Under the pieces are notes generated by a model that saw only the letters and a list, made by a program, of their open reading frames with translations, was not told where the DNA came from and ran no database searches. From Theobroma cacao (Eukaryota; Streptophyta; Magnoliopsida; Malvales; Malvaceae), in the NCBI RefSeq assembly GCF_000208745.1, contig NC_030854.1, positions 31,439,972 to 31,503,971 of the forward strand: DNA of 64,000 nucleotides. The letters are read 5' to 3'. The translations under genes and the position numbers were made by a program. Below, piece by piece: positions 24,880 through 42,460 of this stretch (the first letter of the stretch is position 1; each line of letters opens with the position of its first letter).

Positions 24880-27800
24880 TGAATATTCTTTTTTTCATCT
24901 GAAACCATGAGACTTAATGTACCTCCGTCAATTAAAAATTCTGTTGGAAAACAATCATGGGAGCCAAATCCTTGGCCAATAAGCTAAGTTGAGCACCCTG
25001 TTCATTCCTACTAAGAAAGTATAAGCTGTTGTGAACATCACCAAGAAGGATAAAATTCTTGACCTGCAGTTGATTTATACGTATTAACTAAAGAATGCAT
25101 TAAAATGAAGCGAAAAAAGGCAAAAGGCTACCAGGAACCATTTTCAGTCTGCAAAGAGTTTAAAACTGCATCTATAAAAATTAAAATAAAATAAATAAGA
25201 TGGACACAAATAAAGTCAGATTGGTATCCAGGCTTTTCACCTAGAGCATGTCATAAAGATACTGAAGTTAAGTAGCACTTACTATATTTAAGCTCTCAAC
25301 GTATAATGGTGGAGCATCATAAAATAATTATGCAGAATAATTTTAGGACCAGAAGCTATCAATAGATGACCTTGAAGGGAGGCTAAAGCAGATATAGCAC
25401 CTTTTAGTTCCTTTGAATAAACCTCTGACACCTAGAGAAGCTAAAATTCAATTTATAACTTCAATGGAGATGACAAACTTCATAAAGCAAAAAGTAGAAT
25501 AGATTTGGATTAAATAAGTTGACGTATCAGATAATCCAAAAGTACCAAATTCTGAGGATTATCAGTGTTGCTTGCAATTGAAAACAAAATCACATGTCCT
25601 CTCGCTGCAACATCCTCTTCTTGAATGTAAGCAATCCCAACAGCCAAAAGGGATTCATTATCTTTTGTGGTGGTATTCTGCAATAAAGCATTGCATAAAT
25701 AGAGATCCTTTTGAACTGCAAAAGGGAAATGAGATATCCCAAAAAGGACTTGCTAATTACAATTAGAAAATATCCATGCCAGATTCATCCTATTTCTTCT
25801 ATTGCCCTTCAAGCCAATACTTATAAATTTGTTCCATCTTTTTGAGAATGAAGAATAAATTAAGCTATGAAGTGTGATACATTCATTATAGTCTCTTTTA
25901 AATGCTAACTTTGATAGAAAAGATGCTTGCTGTAAGACTAACACAACATTGTGCATTTCATCATTCATCTAAACTCCCCCTCCTCCAGCAGCATGAAGCA
26001 CATAAAGCCAAGACTAAAACAACCAGAACAATGGAAAGAACCAAACTTACAAACAGAGTGACCACTCTCACAGTTACAGCATTTTCAGAACTCTGCATTG
26101 GTATAGTTGCCTTACTTTCCCAAGGACCACCAGATTTTTAGGTTCCAAAATCCAAACCTCGAACTCATCCACTGTATATGTTCAGTGCAACTCATCAGAA
26201 CTCAAGTTATGATTGTCCATCTGATGGCCAACTTCTTAATGAACCAGTGACAACAGCATTTGATTAACTGGCTTATGAACCTGCAATTATCAGTGATTAA
26301 CATGATACTTCAGGAAACAATGCCTCTCTCCCCCGCTTTTTTTTTTAAAAAAAAGGATTAAAGATGAAGAGCTCTCGAAAACCCAAAAAGTAAATATATA
26401 GAGGCACTAAATCTGTCCTACTTTTATCACTTATACAAAAGAGGCAACCTGGCATTGAAAGGCATCAAGTTTGATAAAAGAATATAAAGACAACTTCATA
26501 ATTAAAAGTTCATTGAAGTACAGTGCACAAGCTTAGGCAAATTTTACTCCCTAGTTAAAATTCAATTGAAATACATGTATAGCCTCTGATAAAATGCCCA
26601 ATCACTGGCAGCTAAAACTTTAAGAAGAAAATGAGAAACCATGACCTGTTCATTCTTTAGTCATGATACGTGCTAAAAAGTATAATAAATCTAACCAATT
26701 ATTCTGAGTAGGAATTATGAAATCAACAGCGTGTTGCTAATAGCATGCATGCATGGTTGCAGAATTCCAAAAGCACAAAGTTTGATAGAATGAATAGTTG
26801 TCAACAATGGAAGTTCATTTTCAAATCGTTGGAGGCCAGAAAAGACACAATCAGCATGCCAGTTCTATCCATATGTAGACTATATTAGCTTGTAAAGGTT
26901 TAAATAACAAGCACTGTAGATAGTAGTATCATACCAAAAAGAAATAAAGAAGAGGAAGAGTGTATACACTTACAGGAACTGAAACTATAATTGGGTAAAG
27001 ATTCCTCTCAGCAAAGTAAGTCAGTTGATGTGGAGTGCCCCTCAGTGGAATCTAACCAAGAGATAAAGTTTCTAGTAAGTACAATGACAGAAATAATTTA
27101 CGAAAAAAAGTGAATTTCTTATTCTTGTAAGGTGGGTTAGGGATCACTTTTTGCACTGGCCAATAGTTGTCATAGTTTGATGCAGATGGCATTTGGAAAA
27201 TCTTTAGAATACCCTAGAAAAATAAAAAATGCAAAAAAGAGTTAGCGCTTTTAGCCAGTATGCAAAAGCCTGTTGCTTCAAAATATGAAAGTACCTAACC
27301 TGCGATGTAACATTTATGAACCCATGATTACAGCTGACATTATGAAGAACAGTGGAAGCAACAATAGATCCATCACATAGCTGCAAAAAAAGAAAACAGA
27401 GTAAATGAGAGAAGCACACTTGCTCACATAATATTAAGCAACAATTAAGGATGTGACTTTGTCAACAAGTTGGCAGTGTTTTAATATTGATTCGATTCAT
27501 AGGGTCGTAGATAAAAAATCTAGCAAACATCTTTCTAAACTAGGCAAAATATTAAAGGGCATTTAAATTATTATTTTATTAATAAAAAATGAATTTGCGA
27601 AAGAAGATTAAGACAAGGTAGCAAAAAAAAAAAAAATCATCAATTCTCAGACAGGCCAAAAGTCACTCATTCTAATTTTACCAAGTATTTAATCCACAGT
27701 CAATTTGAGTCTATTTAAAGAATCACATTTCAAAATTATGCAAAATTTTATGAAAAAAATGAATCTATCTTTAGACCATTAAATTATTTATATCTCATTG

Positions 27801-29535
27801 TATGAAAAACTACATTTCTGCCCTGTGGATGAACTCAAAGCCATTCTCTGACTACAATAAACCAACCTGGTCTTGAACCAGAGAGGAAGAACCCTTGAGA
27901 ACCACTAATATTCTTAAAACTTGTAATCCTTTGTGATAAGGTTCCATTTGACATCTCCTCCCTCATGTAAGCATCCAAAGGGGACATGAATAAATCTCAA
28001 ATTCCTAAGCCTAGAAGCATTAAAATTGCTTAAGCCAACAGAATTTTGTGCAAAAACTGAATCCTCAACTTTAGAACCATTTTCTGAAGTTTCAAATAGG
28101 TAAGCATGATAACTGTGATTTACAGACCATCTCTGCATGGCCAACTCAACAACCTTCAGGTTCTGAACATTTTTTTTTCTGCCTTGGCCAGTCAATTCTT
28201 CAGAACTTTTATTAATCACTTTCTCAGAATCCCTAGAAGATTCCAGTGTATAGGCATCGACAAGGTGGGTTCTTCCAGATGCAAACTTTTCCACAGAGAA
28301 AACACAATTGAAATTTGGCACATCTAATATTTCAAGAGCATCACTCTCATAACAAATGACACAATATATATCCCCTTGATCATGTGGCCTGCCATCAGCA
28401 CCGTCAATGGACTCCCTGATGCTAGTGGAAAGCCATGCATTGGTACTTGCTTTGCAGAGCCATGGCTCTGGACCTTTATCATGATACAATGTACAGGCAG
28501 ATACCATTTTCTTTGAGCCTTCAAATGTAGTTGGAGTGTTTATAGAAACAGTGCAAGTAGCAAGATCTGAAACTCAAGGTTAAGCATAAAATCAACAAGA
28601 AATCCAAGAATGGAAGCAGTAGGATGCTGTACAGCTTTGTAATACAGTAAAGACAAGAAGTTATGAAGGGTATAGGCCATGGCAAGTAAACAGATTTACA
28701 AGTTATGCCCACATTCAAAATCATCTACGATGAAACATACCTCCAACAAGGAGCAGAATGCTTCCATCAGTCATTCTTAGCAATACATAAGGATCAGCAA
28801 TAAAAACAGATATCACTGTAGAACTCTCAGAACCGGGGCGAGATTCAGAGTTTGGCAATGGAATACTCAGTTCTTGAGTCATAAAAGAACCACCCAGAAT
28901 TCAAGCACCACATTTGAAGACCTGGATAACTTGACGCCTATAAGTGAACATAATCAGACAAGTACAAGTTAAAAGTAGTGTTTGATGCATAATATCTAAT
29001 ATATTACATGGCTAAATGGAAATAGAAAGGGGAAAGACTGCAATGTTCCAGCACAGAGTTCAAACCTATCAAGCAAGAAAACTCTCTACTGAATAATGGT
29101 AATATTCAGTAATTAGCCAAATTAGACAACAATGCCAACTCACTTGACGTTACTAAAAACTCTCAAGACTATACGTTTGAACATAAAATTAATTTAGACC
29201 ATAAAATGTTTAGTGGGCATGCAAAAGTACTTAATGTGAGAATGGTATAGAAAGGATAAAAGCAGACAGCATTTACTAGCACCCCTTATAAACTATAAAT
29301 CAAGTAAAAGCACAATATCAACCAAAAGAAAAAACCTAAATGTACAGCATCATTATTCTAGAAAATTTGACAACAAACCAAGGCAATAAACTAATTTCCT
29401 GTAAATACAGACCATGTAACTGGTCTCACCTTCCGAACAAATTTCCTGCAGCAATTATTCTTCCTTGAACATAATAGTCTACACTTTCAGTCACTTCTGT
29501 CAAAAGATCAGCTGTTTCAAGCACCTGTTCATCCT
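24880..29535 (-). pseudogene. CPSF160: CPSF160 central to C-terminal exons, disabled
   Basis: Minus-strand exons in gene order: 29400-29530 (LLTEVTESVDYYVQGRIIAA); 28745-28930 (QVIQVFKCGA-stop, then MTQELSIPLPNSE); 27914-28560 (SACTLYHDKGPEPWL, GRPHDQGDIYCVICYES, LDVPNFNCVFSVEKF, SRLRNLRF); 27290-27380 (LCDGSIVASTVLHNV); 27130-27210 (GILKIFQMPSASNYDNYW); 26990-27055 (TPHQLTYFAERNLYPIIVSV); about 26040-26280; 25560-25680; 25290-25430; and 24890-25065. Breaks: TGA for Arg at 28911-28913; loss of about 15 residues after QRWSVNHS; TAA for Gln at 26236-26238; TGA for Arg at 26182-26184; a one-base deletion near 24966 (LLAKDL-GSL); and a ~30-base deletion after GPKIILH. The last C-terminal exons are missing. 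Introns are retained. It was clearly once CPSF160 and is now non-functional. Confidence 0.85.
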
Positions 29536-29599
29536 ATGTACACTTTCAGTCTACTAAAATGTATAAGAAATTATTTTAAGTTACAGAAACTTGCTTCAA

Positions 29600-30718
29600 T
29601 AAGTTACGCAACATTCCAGGGTTCTGGACCAAGTACTGTTAAGTAAGTCAATGGATTCATAGTCCCGGCTCCTACCTGTCATGGCAAACAAAACCTTAAT
29701 GAAACAAAGTGGAAATTGATGAGAATCTAAAAATCAGAGGCGAATTTTTGCCAGAAAGAAAAGTAAAAGAATCTACATCGTAAAAACAATTACCTCTGTG
29801 TTGCTGCATTGCATCACTGCACGTCCAACCGACACCCAATAGTCCTACAAATTTAGCAACAATTAAACTGATTTTCGTTGCCAATAAATAATTTAAAACA
29901 ATAGTGTAATAGTTGAATGATGCTTACAAAAGCAAAACAAGTGTTGTGAAACTATAGGTTGAAAGAAGCAGCACCTTAATGAGATGTTTACAAACGACAG
30001 ATCAGGATCAAATTTGTTGAAGATGGGAATTCTCATGCAGCGAAGCCCTTTAGATATAGTGAGTCAGGGACTGCAGGACAGGACCAAGAATGTTGTTATG
30101 AATAAGAGCGTTCGCTCTTCAATGGCAGAATTGCAGGTTTGTATAAAATTATTTGAGATCGCTATTTATGTCAATCCAATAAAATTTCATAGCTGTTGTG
30201 TAGAGAAAATACTGTTAAATTCACTTATTCTCTTTTGCCTTTCTTTTTTTTTTTTCCCTGGAAAAAATTGGATTTCACTTAGACAAAAGAGATTGTATAA
30301 TCAACCAAAGATACAATGAAAGGAGAACAAGACGACCAAAGATTAATGAGCCCAAACTGAGCAAAAATAAATAAATAAAGTGTAATAGTAACAACAACAA
30401 TGTAAAAAATTAGTTAAAAAGAAATGTAGGTCCTCTTTTAAAAAAAGAAAAAAAATGAAATGCAAGCAGCAGTAGTAGTTCATGGAACCTGGAGTCTGTG
30501 AATAGATTGTTGAAATGTGAGAACAGAAGCTTTCTGCTGCTCGTCGCTGGCGTTTGTCGAGGAATTTTGTTGAATTGAAGAAGTGTTCACCGCAGAGGCG
30601 GTTGTTCGACTGAAGCAGCGGCGGGGGCTCAACGGCGGTGGAGCCTTGAGAAGGATAGCGTTCGGCTTAGCGACGCGCAAGAGAGAGATGGGAAGCGTGG
30701 GGCTTGAGAGATAGCCAT
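29600..30718 (-). pseudogene. EDD1: Glycyl-tRNA synthetase (EDD1 type) 5' exons, disabled
   Basis: Exon 1 (ATG at 30718-30716, donor near 30489) encodes a Ser/Arg-rich transit-peptide-like start, then STNASDEQQKASVLTFQQSI and HRLQ. The frame from the ATG hits a stop, so an indel separates it from the homologous frame. Exon 2 (29794-29844) reads DYWVSVGRAVMQCSNTE. Exon 3 (29675 down to about 29607) reads VGAGTMNPLTYLTVLGPEPW and NVA, then a stop where YxEPS would follow. These are the first alpha-domain motifs of organellar bacterial-type glycyl-tRNA synthetase. About 70 bases further on the same strand the sequence has switched to CPSF160. Confidence 0.75.
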
Positions 30719-33700
30719 GGCTCTGACTCTGGCTTTGTGTTCTGAGACTTGGGTTTTGAAGGAAAATTATGTGGGGATGCGGTTTTGAATTTCACCTGAG
30801 CATCTAGTAACGCTCAATACTCAATTAACGGCTATTTCACGTGCTTTTGAAAATTGAAAATGACAAAGTTTTCATATTTATTAAAAAATAAAAAAATAAA
30901 AAACCCCTTACAATGCATGAGGTTTTTTTTTTTTTTTGTATTTTATCAACCGAAAAAGAAATTGTCTCAAAGAAAAATTGGAAAAAACATAACCATATCT
31001 CATTAATGTTTTCATTCTGTAAATTTTATTAAGTTTTTAAATCCTTGTTAGATTTGTTGTTTTAAAATGTAAATCTTTATTAAATTAACTCTTCTCCGAG
31101 ATGAACTTCTAAAGGATATTATTATATGAGATTAACCTCAAAAGGATATTTTATTAATTTTTTTGTGAGTTAAATATAGGAAGAATTATTTACATTGAAT
31201 AGATTTATATTTGTACAAGAGTCCAATAATATAAGTCTATCGCTAAATTTTATAGCAATATCTCCGTCCCCTCCTTTTTTTTTATCTTTTTCATTTTTTG
31301 ATTAAATAATATTATTGTTTACTTGCTTTTCGGTATTAAAATATACTGAGCATCAATATTACAAAATGTTTTCTAAATTTTAATATAAAATACTAAAATT
31401 AAATATTTTTAAAAAATTTAAATCCACATAAAAAATTGTTAAAATTGTGTTAGTTATACAAAAAAAAATTAAACAAAAAGAATCGAATTGAGAAAGAAGA
31501 AGTAATAACTTAGATAAAAGGTACAGTTCAACAGTCCCAGGGATAATTTTTTTCTTGAACGTTTAATACTGTACGTAAATGACTTTAACCTCCAAAAGTG
31601 TATTAGTATTATATGCTTAATGCTTTTCTTTTTCTATTTTGGGTAATTTTAATTTAATAATGGGTTACACATTAGGAATAGTTATCATCTCTAATGATTG
31701 CAGCATTTAATTCCAAATAATTAATAATAATATAACTACAGACAAATTCCAAAAATCATATGATTCTTTTTTCTTTGATATGGATTAAATGATTTTATGA
31801 ATTAAAATTAATTGACATAATCTAACAATTGTATTTTTGGATAGTAAACAATAATAATATATAAATTAATAGTAAGAATAATAAAATAATAGTGTGACAA
31901 TCTGTTTAAATTGATTTAAAGTACTGATAAAAAGGGCACAAAAAAGAAACTAAAAATCAATATACCATAAAGGATGGGAGATGATTATCACTTAGTGTAT
32001 AGTCTAAAACCTTATGTAAGGCAAAAAAAATTAGAACTCCTTGTTTGGTTATTATTTGTTGATCATAGTTATTAATTTTTTTTACCTCTCATTTTCTTTT
32101 GAGGATAATAATTTTTTCAAAATATATCCAATTCATATTATAGAGACAGCAAAAGTCAGCAAAATCATAGCATGTAATCTGTTCATCAAAACAATTAATT
32201 TGGTGTTTACAATAAGAAATTAAGGTTAAAAAAAATCAAGTGAAAGAGAAAATAACAAAAAACTTTAACTATGTCAATGGCGGTTTCATTTAATAAATAT
32301 TAGGTTGGTATACGAATACATGAATAAGAAAACATCAATAGTAGAAAAAAAAATCCCGAAAAAATGGTAGTTATTTGGATCCTTTAACCCATTTTTAAAA
32401 ATTTTTATATATTCTTAGATACATGAGAAGATATAACCTATTGGGTCAAATCCTGTGGATTTTATTAAAATGAAAATTTAGGAGGAGACTAAATTTCAAA
32501 CATTTCATGTTTGGATTAATTTAGATTTGATTTCCAAGTCTAATAAAAAAAAAGATTTGATTACAAATTTATTTAGGTTCGCATTTTGATCTTTGGACTT
32601 GAGATGTTCAGATTTGAATGAATAACGTTTTATACATCAAATCTCATGGGTTTATAACAAGTTGTATGGAGCTTTCTGGGCCGAGTCAGTTTTCGGCAAC
32701 TCTAGTGATTCAAAAAATGATCACTTGCCCAACAATATAGATTTAGGCTAATATTAGTTGTTAACTTATCTAAGATTGAGATTTAAGATTTAATTAAATC
32801 CCTGCTCCCCTTCGCACTTTGTTTGTATTATGGGGAATGTGGGGAATGGATCGGGCACGATGCTTAGAACTTTCATGCTTTAAATCAAACTCAAGCTAGA
32901 CTACAAAAAGAAAACAAAGAAGAAAACCTTTGCTCCATTGTTGAAAGTCGGAAAATTGCGTACTGAAAATTAATGCACAACTACCTTACATGTCAGACTG
33001 ATAAATGTGTGTATGGTACAAATTTGCAGTCGCTTTCGATCCTTGCAGATGTCTTGAATTTGATTGGTTGATGGAAAGTCTTCACATTTGCTATACATTT
33101 TCGAGTCGACGCAAACGCCTCAATTATTATTGCATTTATTGCCGACGAGACAATTTATGGAACAGTGGAAACTGCCTACCCCTACGTGGCTCTTGTTTTT
33201 GCTACGTAATAGAAAAACTATTTCTTTTCTCTTTTTACTATATATATATATAATGAAAAATAGAAAAATAAAAAGCACAACTATAATGTGTGGGTCAAAA
33301 ATAAAAAGATGGACGGTTAAAAAATTTTGAAATGGTAAATGATAAAAAAAAAAATCAACCATTCAATATCATCAAAAATTAAAAATCACACTATTTTTCT
33401 AGCCTTGCCTTGAATTTCTTTGACCAAATGTGATGATGTCTTTATTTCTTGCTTTCTAACTCCACCTCTTCGCTTGGTTTTTAATACTACTCGACTCTAG
33501 TTTTCCATGCTTTCATGATTTCATTTTCTTTCACAGATTTATTAGTTTGTTTTTTTTTTTGTCATTTGTATGCTTTGAACTCTCTCAATTATTGTTTATT
33601 TAATTCTTTATCGTATAAAAATTGATGAGTACGAATTATTTGATGAAAATTTTGTTAGAAGTGTTTCTTAAAATATGTTAGATTGATGGAAACATATGAA

Positions 33701-33980
33701 TGGTCTGGAAAATTGTATAGGAACATTCTTTTTAATGAGATCTTTATAACAATTATAGCAGTTTTTGTTCGAATGAATTAGTTAGTAGAATCTTTTAATA
33801 ATTTTGATAAATTCTTGTGTCTCTAAAGCAACAAAGAGTTTAGTAGATGACAAAGATTTGATATAAGAAAGAAACATAACTAATTAGTTAAATTATTTGT
33901 TTTATTTTTTTTAATAAAGGAAGTAAAATAATCAAATTAAAATAAAATAGCGCATGGAAATGAAACTTTCACAGTAAATA
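30719..33980. other. AT-rich intergenic DNA
   Basis: Long A/T-rich sequence with no convincing exon, tRNA or repeat array. Short open frames (for example 32041-32223 and 33005-33362) overlap on both strands and show no family resemblance. Confidence 0.5.
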
Positions 33981-33984
33981 GAAT

Positions 33985-34230
33985 AGTAGATGGGAGGATA
34001 TTTGAGAAGCATCGTGCCTATAGAATATTGAAAGGCTAAATTTGTAAGAAAATCTGTTAAACAGTTGAAGTCTCAATATGTATGCGTGATTTTCACTTGC
34101 CATTCTTTTTCCAAAAGATTTTGAATAATTGAGATCCAATCAGAATTGACTTTTTGATCATTGTTCTCCATTTGAATAGCTTGTACTACACTTCTATTAT
34201 CCATTGCTAGAATCACTTATTAGTCAATGT
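33985..34230 (-). pseudogene. RNase H-like domain remnant (LINE/RVT_3)
   Basis: Minus-strand reading gives AMDNRSVVQAIQ, then DWISIIQNLLEKEWQVKITH, a stop, and in another frame NCLTDFLTNLAF. The D-S-x-x-V-V-x-A-I and A-D-F/L-x-x-N-L-A features are those of RVT_3 domains. It is frameshifted, with no flanking reverse transcriptase. Confidence 0.45.
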
Positions 34231-35212
34231 TTTACTTTAAAAAAAAATTCATCAATTTAGGAAAAAAAGTTAATTTAATAAATTATGAAAAATATATATC
34301 GTTTATTATTTGTGCTTTTAAAATTTGTAGTTTTATATATAGAATAGATTTCTCATTTCAATATTAACATTTTTTTATTTATAAACAAGACGCCAAACAA
34401 AAATACAATGAATTCACTTGTGAACTCTTTACATGCCTTGTTTTCTTTGGTCTAAGCAATGATGATAATCGTACGAGATTTATTCTTCTTCTAATACTAG
34501 AACCATATTTGTAGGACTTGGGCGGGGTGGGGGGTTCAAGGGATTCTTTTAAACCTTTGTCCACCGTTGCTGCTGCTTTCTGCTAGTCAGGCAAGTAGTG
34601 TGGGTTGTTGTATTTCTTTATCTTAATTTGTTAATAGTAATGCAAGTGCCTGTGTTGCGAGATATGAACTAGGAGCATGCAAATGTCAACACGATCGACC
34701 GTATTAGATAATTACCCTCACTTACTAACAACAGATATAGCTATTTGTTGTGGTTAATCTATTTACAACCGAGCCATCTCTTTTTATGATAAATAAAAAT
34801 ATTATACGTGGAAGTTTTGGAATCGGAAGTGTTTCAACAGCTGTCGGAAAGAAAGCTTAGTAAGCAGTGTGAGTTGGCTAGCCTGGCACATTCTCAATGA
34901 TGTTGCCGACTTTATGAATTATGATCTTTTTGAATTAAAGAATTATGATGCGATATGATTTTACTCCAACTTTTGCAAAAGGCGCAGGGGCATGATTCAT
35001 AACTCTGAGGCCTAATTAACCGTTGGAATGTGAGCCTGACACCTTGCAACTTCTAGCACAAGGTACACATTTTTTGATTTTAGAAAACGACAACACAGGT
35101 CCCTCAAGAATCCTGATGAGATTTTGATGCATTTTAACACAAAGATAAGATCTGCAGAAGACTGGACCCGGCCAATAGTTAATGCATTATTGATTTTTCT
35201 TGCTTCGTTTTG
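34231..35212. other. Intergenic region upstream of beta-amylase
   Basis: No gene recognised. The proximal part probably belongs to the beta-amylase promoter, including GGCCAATAG (CCAAT-type) at about 35170. Confidence 0.4.
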
Positions 35213-35222
35213 CCTATAAAAG
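35213..35222 (+). promoter_or_regulatory. TATA box of the beta-amylase gene
   Basis: CCTATAAAAG is a near-perfect plant TATA element about 80 bases before the ATG at 35297, giving a 5' UTR of roughly 50 bases. Confidence 0.65.
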
Positions 35223-35296
35223 AGGTGTGATTTCAATGCTAATCAGTGCAATCTCCATTTTACTTTAATTCTAGGATTCCCTTTGCTTAAAAAAAC

Positions 35297-39764
<4,468 letters not shown>

Positions 39765-39803
39765 TGAACAAAGTTTGTTTTCCAGAAATTTCAAGTGGTT
39801 TGA

Positions 39804-39825
39804 ATAATAATAATAATAATAATAA
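39804..39825. repeat. (AAT)n microsatellite in beta-amylase 3' region
   Basis: About seven AAT units roughly 40 bases after the stop codon, probably in the 3' UTR. AATAAA-type signals follow at about 39850 and 39896. Confidence 0.85.
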
Positions 39826-40351
39826 ATTTCGGAAAAAGCTTTTCATCTAAATAAAAGAATCTGCATTTGCCATTTCTGGAGCAAATGTATCTTTCAATAA
39901 AATAATAGTAATCAGCTTAAACACCCATGGTGGCACTGGCTGTAAATCCTGAAAATGTAACCTGGTCCTGGACCTATGTTATATATGAGAGCAATTAATA
40001 AGGCAATGGCTACTCTGTGTTGCTATTTCTTAACCCGTGGCTTCTTCTCCTTCACATTTAAAATTGTCAGCCAATGATCATGAATCAAGGAGCCATGCTA
40101 GCTAGATCGACGACGATGACAAAGAGTCCTTTAACGAACTCCAGACATTAATTAGTTTAGCTCCAAATTAATAATAATTTAATATAAAATAAGAATTATG
40201 AATAAAATTAAATACTACTAACTGTTACCTATATTTTTCTTTATGACGACTATAGATTCGGCGAATTTCTAATTGATTGCATTGGAGAAAGCCTGTCTTT
40301 TAAATTCAGTTCTTTAAGTCTGATGGTGACTCGATTTTCCTTTGTTTTTTA

Positions 40352-40476
40352 GGTTACGGATGATGACTTATTCATCTGCTAGGTAGGTTACGGATGATGA
40401 CTTATTCATCTGCTAGGTAGGTTACGGATGATGACTTATTCATCTGCTAGGTAGGTTACAGATGATGACTTATTGA
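40352..40476. repeat. 34-bp tandem repeat upstream of the GDSL gene
   Basis: About 3.7 copies of a 34-bp unit (GGTTACGGATGATGACTTAT then TCATCTGCTAGGTA), almost identical. Each has the inverted pair GATGA/TCATC around TGACTTAT. It lies about 300 bases before the ATG at 40774. Confidence 0.9.
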
Positions 40477-40773
40477 AACTAATCTCTTATAAGTTAATTA
40501 CTGAAACTTCGTCGTCTTTAGCAAACAAAACTTTTGTCATCCCCTATTAAAAAGTAATAAATACATAGATGTCCCATTTGGATGTATTGAATATTTAATG
40601 TTAATTTTTATTGCAAAATGTTTCTTTACTGGATTGCCTCTACTTGTTGGCTGTTGCTTTGGTCCATTTATCTGGCCGTTTGTTACTCAGTACTAATGAT
40701 AAGAATTAATCAAATTTTGTTACAAAGTTTTTCCCTAAAAATTTTGCTAAATAACCAGTAATTTTCTGCATAC

Positions 40774-42460
40774 ATGGTTTCTGGGGATCTTTCTCTCAAG
40801 AAATGGCTACCACCAAGATATCTTTTCGCTCTAGTTCTTGTCTTGGATGTTATTCCATGCAATTATGCATATATTCTTAGCACTTGCAAGTTTGATGCCA
40901 TACATCAGGTTGGGGATTCGATTTCAGATACCGGCAATTATATTCAAGAGAACCCTTCATCTGTATATGCCAGGCTACCCTATGGCGAAACCTTCTTCAA
41001 GAAGGCAACTGGTAGATGCTCCAATGGCTTGTTAATGATTGATTATCTAGGTAAAAAGATGTTTTTGCTATGCTTATTATTCTTTTTCTTGTGCTCAATG
41101 ATTGATTATCTGGCATCACCAGTGAGCCATATAACACTAGAATTCATTATTATGAGCTGTGAAATTCATAATTTGCTTAATTATTAATATGAAGATGAAT
41201 GATTATATCCCATTATTTTTGCGGATTTAGTTAAATTTTACCGGTGTGTTATTATTTCCATATAAGCTGACCTATGTTTTGTACATTCGAACAGCACTAT
41301 CTGCTGAAATTCCTTTTCTTGACGCCTACTTAAACAAAGATGGGTTATTTGATCATGGAGTTAACTTCGCGGTTGCCGGAGCTACTGCCTTGTCTGTGGA
41401 AGTTCTATCCAAGAGAAATATTTCCTCTGTGCCTACCAACAAATCTCTGAGTAATCAACTTGATTGGATGTTTAGCTATTTCAATAGAACTTGTCGCTAT
41501 GACAAAGGTTAGCATCTCCCCTTACAACAACATTCAAGCAATTATATATATTTTGATCAAAAATGGAATTGACACCCACTTGGGTAGTGGTTTATATGTG
41601 TGTTATGTTTGATAGATTGTTTCATCAAAAATGGAAGAGCTCTTTTCATGGTTGGGGAGATAGGAGGAAATGATTATAATTATGCCTTTCAGATAGGAAA
41701 TTTAACCTTAGAGGAGGTTGAGGCCATGGTGCCCGAGGTAGTTCAAGCCATAAAATATGCTGTCAAAGTAAGCTTCCTTTTAAGAAACATTTGACTCCTA
41801 TCACTTCTCTCATTGTGACCTTGGTTTCTCATCGTTTCAATTCTCACTGTGCAGAGAGTTATAGGATATGGTGCTACTCGGCTAGTTGTCCCTGGAAACT
41901 TCCCCATTGGCTGCTTTCCTGTGTATCTCACTAAATTTCAAACAAATGATACTACTGCTTATGATGACCTTCATTGTCTAAAGTATTTGAATAATATTTC
42001 AATTTATCATAACGATCTTCTCCAACAAGCCATCGAGGAGCTAAAAGAAGAACATCCCAATGTGATCATTGTCTATGGTAACTATTACACTGCATTCCAG
42101 TGGCTTTTGAGCAAGGCTAATCTGCTTGGTAAGTCTAATTTCTTTTGCATTCATAAGTTTGAGATTGTACCATGAATCGTTCTAGTCATGTTTTGAGTTT
42201 GTGGAATTTCATCAGGTTTTGATCCGACGTCGGTACAAAAAGCTTGTTGTGGGATTGGAGGTAAATACAACTTTGACCCATCAAGATGGTGTGCAAAATA
42301 TCCTGAAGTAACAGTCTGTTTAAACCCTGATGAACGACTGAGTTGGGATGGACTTCATTTGACACAAAGGGCCTACGAATTAATGGCAGCTTGGCTCATC
42401 CGCGACATCTATCCGAAACTGCAATGCGAACACACTGTTTTGTACAGTTCTGCTGTCTAG
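40774..42460 (+). CDS. GDSL esterase/lipase, secreted, five exons
   Basis: SGNH-hydrolase of 386 aa. Exons 40774-41050, 41295-41507, 41616-41767, 41855-42128 and 42216-42460 join in phase (1161 nt). After a short charged start, YLFALVLVLDVIPCNYA is a signal-peptide core, so the enzyme is probably extracellular or vacuolar. Block I is VGDSISDTGN with nucleophile Ser49. Block III is GEIGGNDYNYAF (Asn182). Block V is WDGLHLTQRAYELMA with Asp350 and His353, so the catalytic set is complete. FDAI-x-Q-x-GDSISDTGN and NFAVAGATAL place it with the At1g28570/At5g45910-like group, which includes sinapine and acetylajmalan esterases. The substrate is not predictable. It lies 1 kb after the beta-amylase gene on the same strand with no functional link implied. 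Confidence 0.9.
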
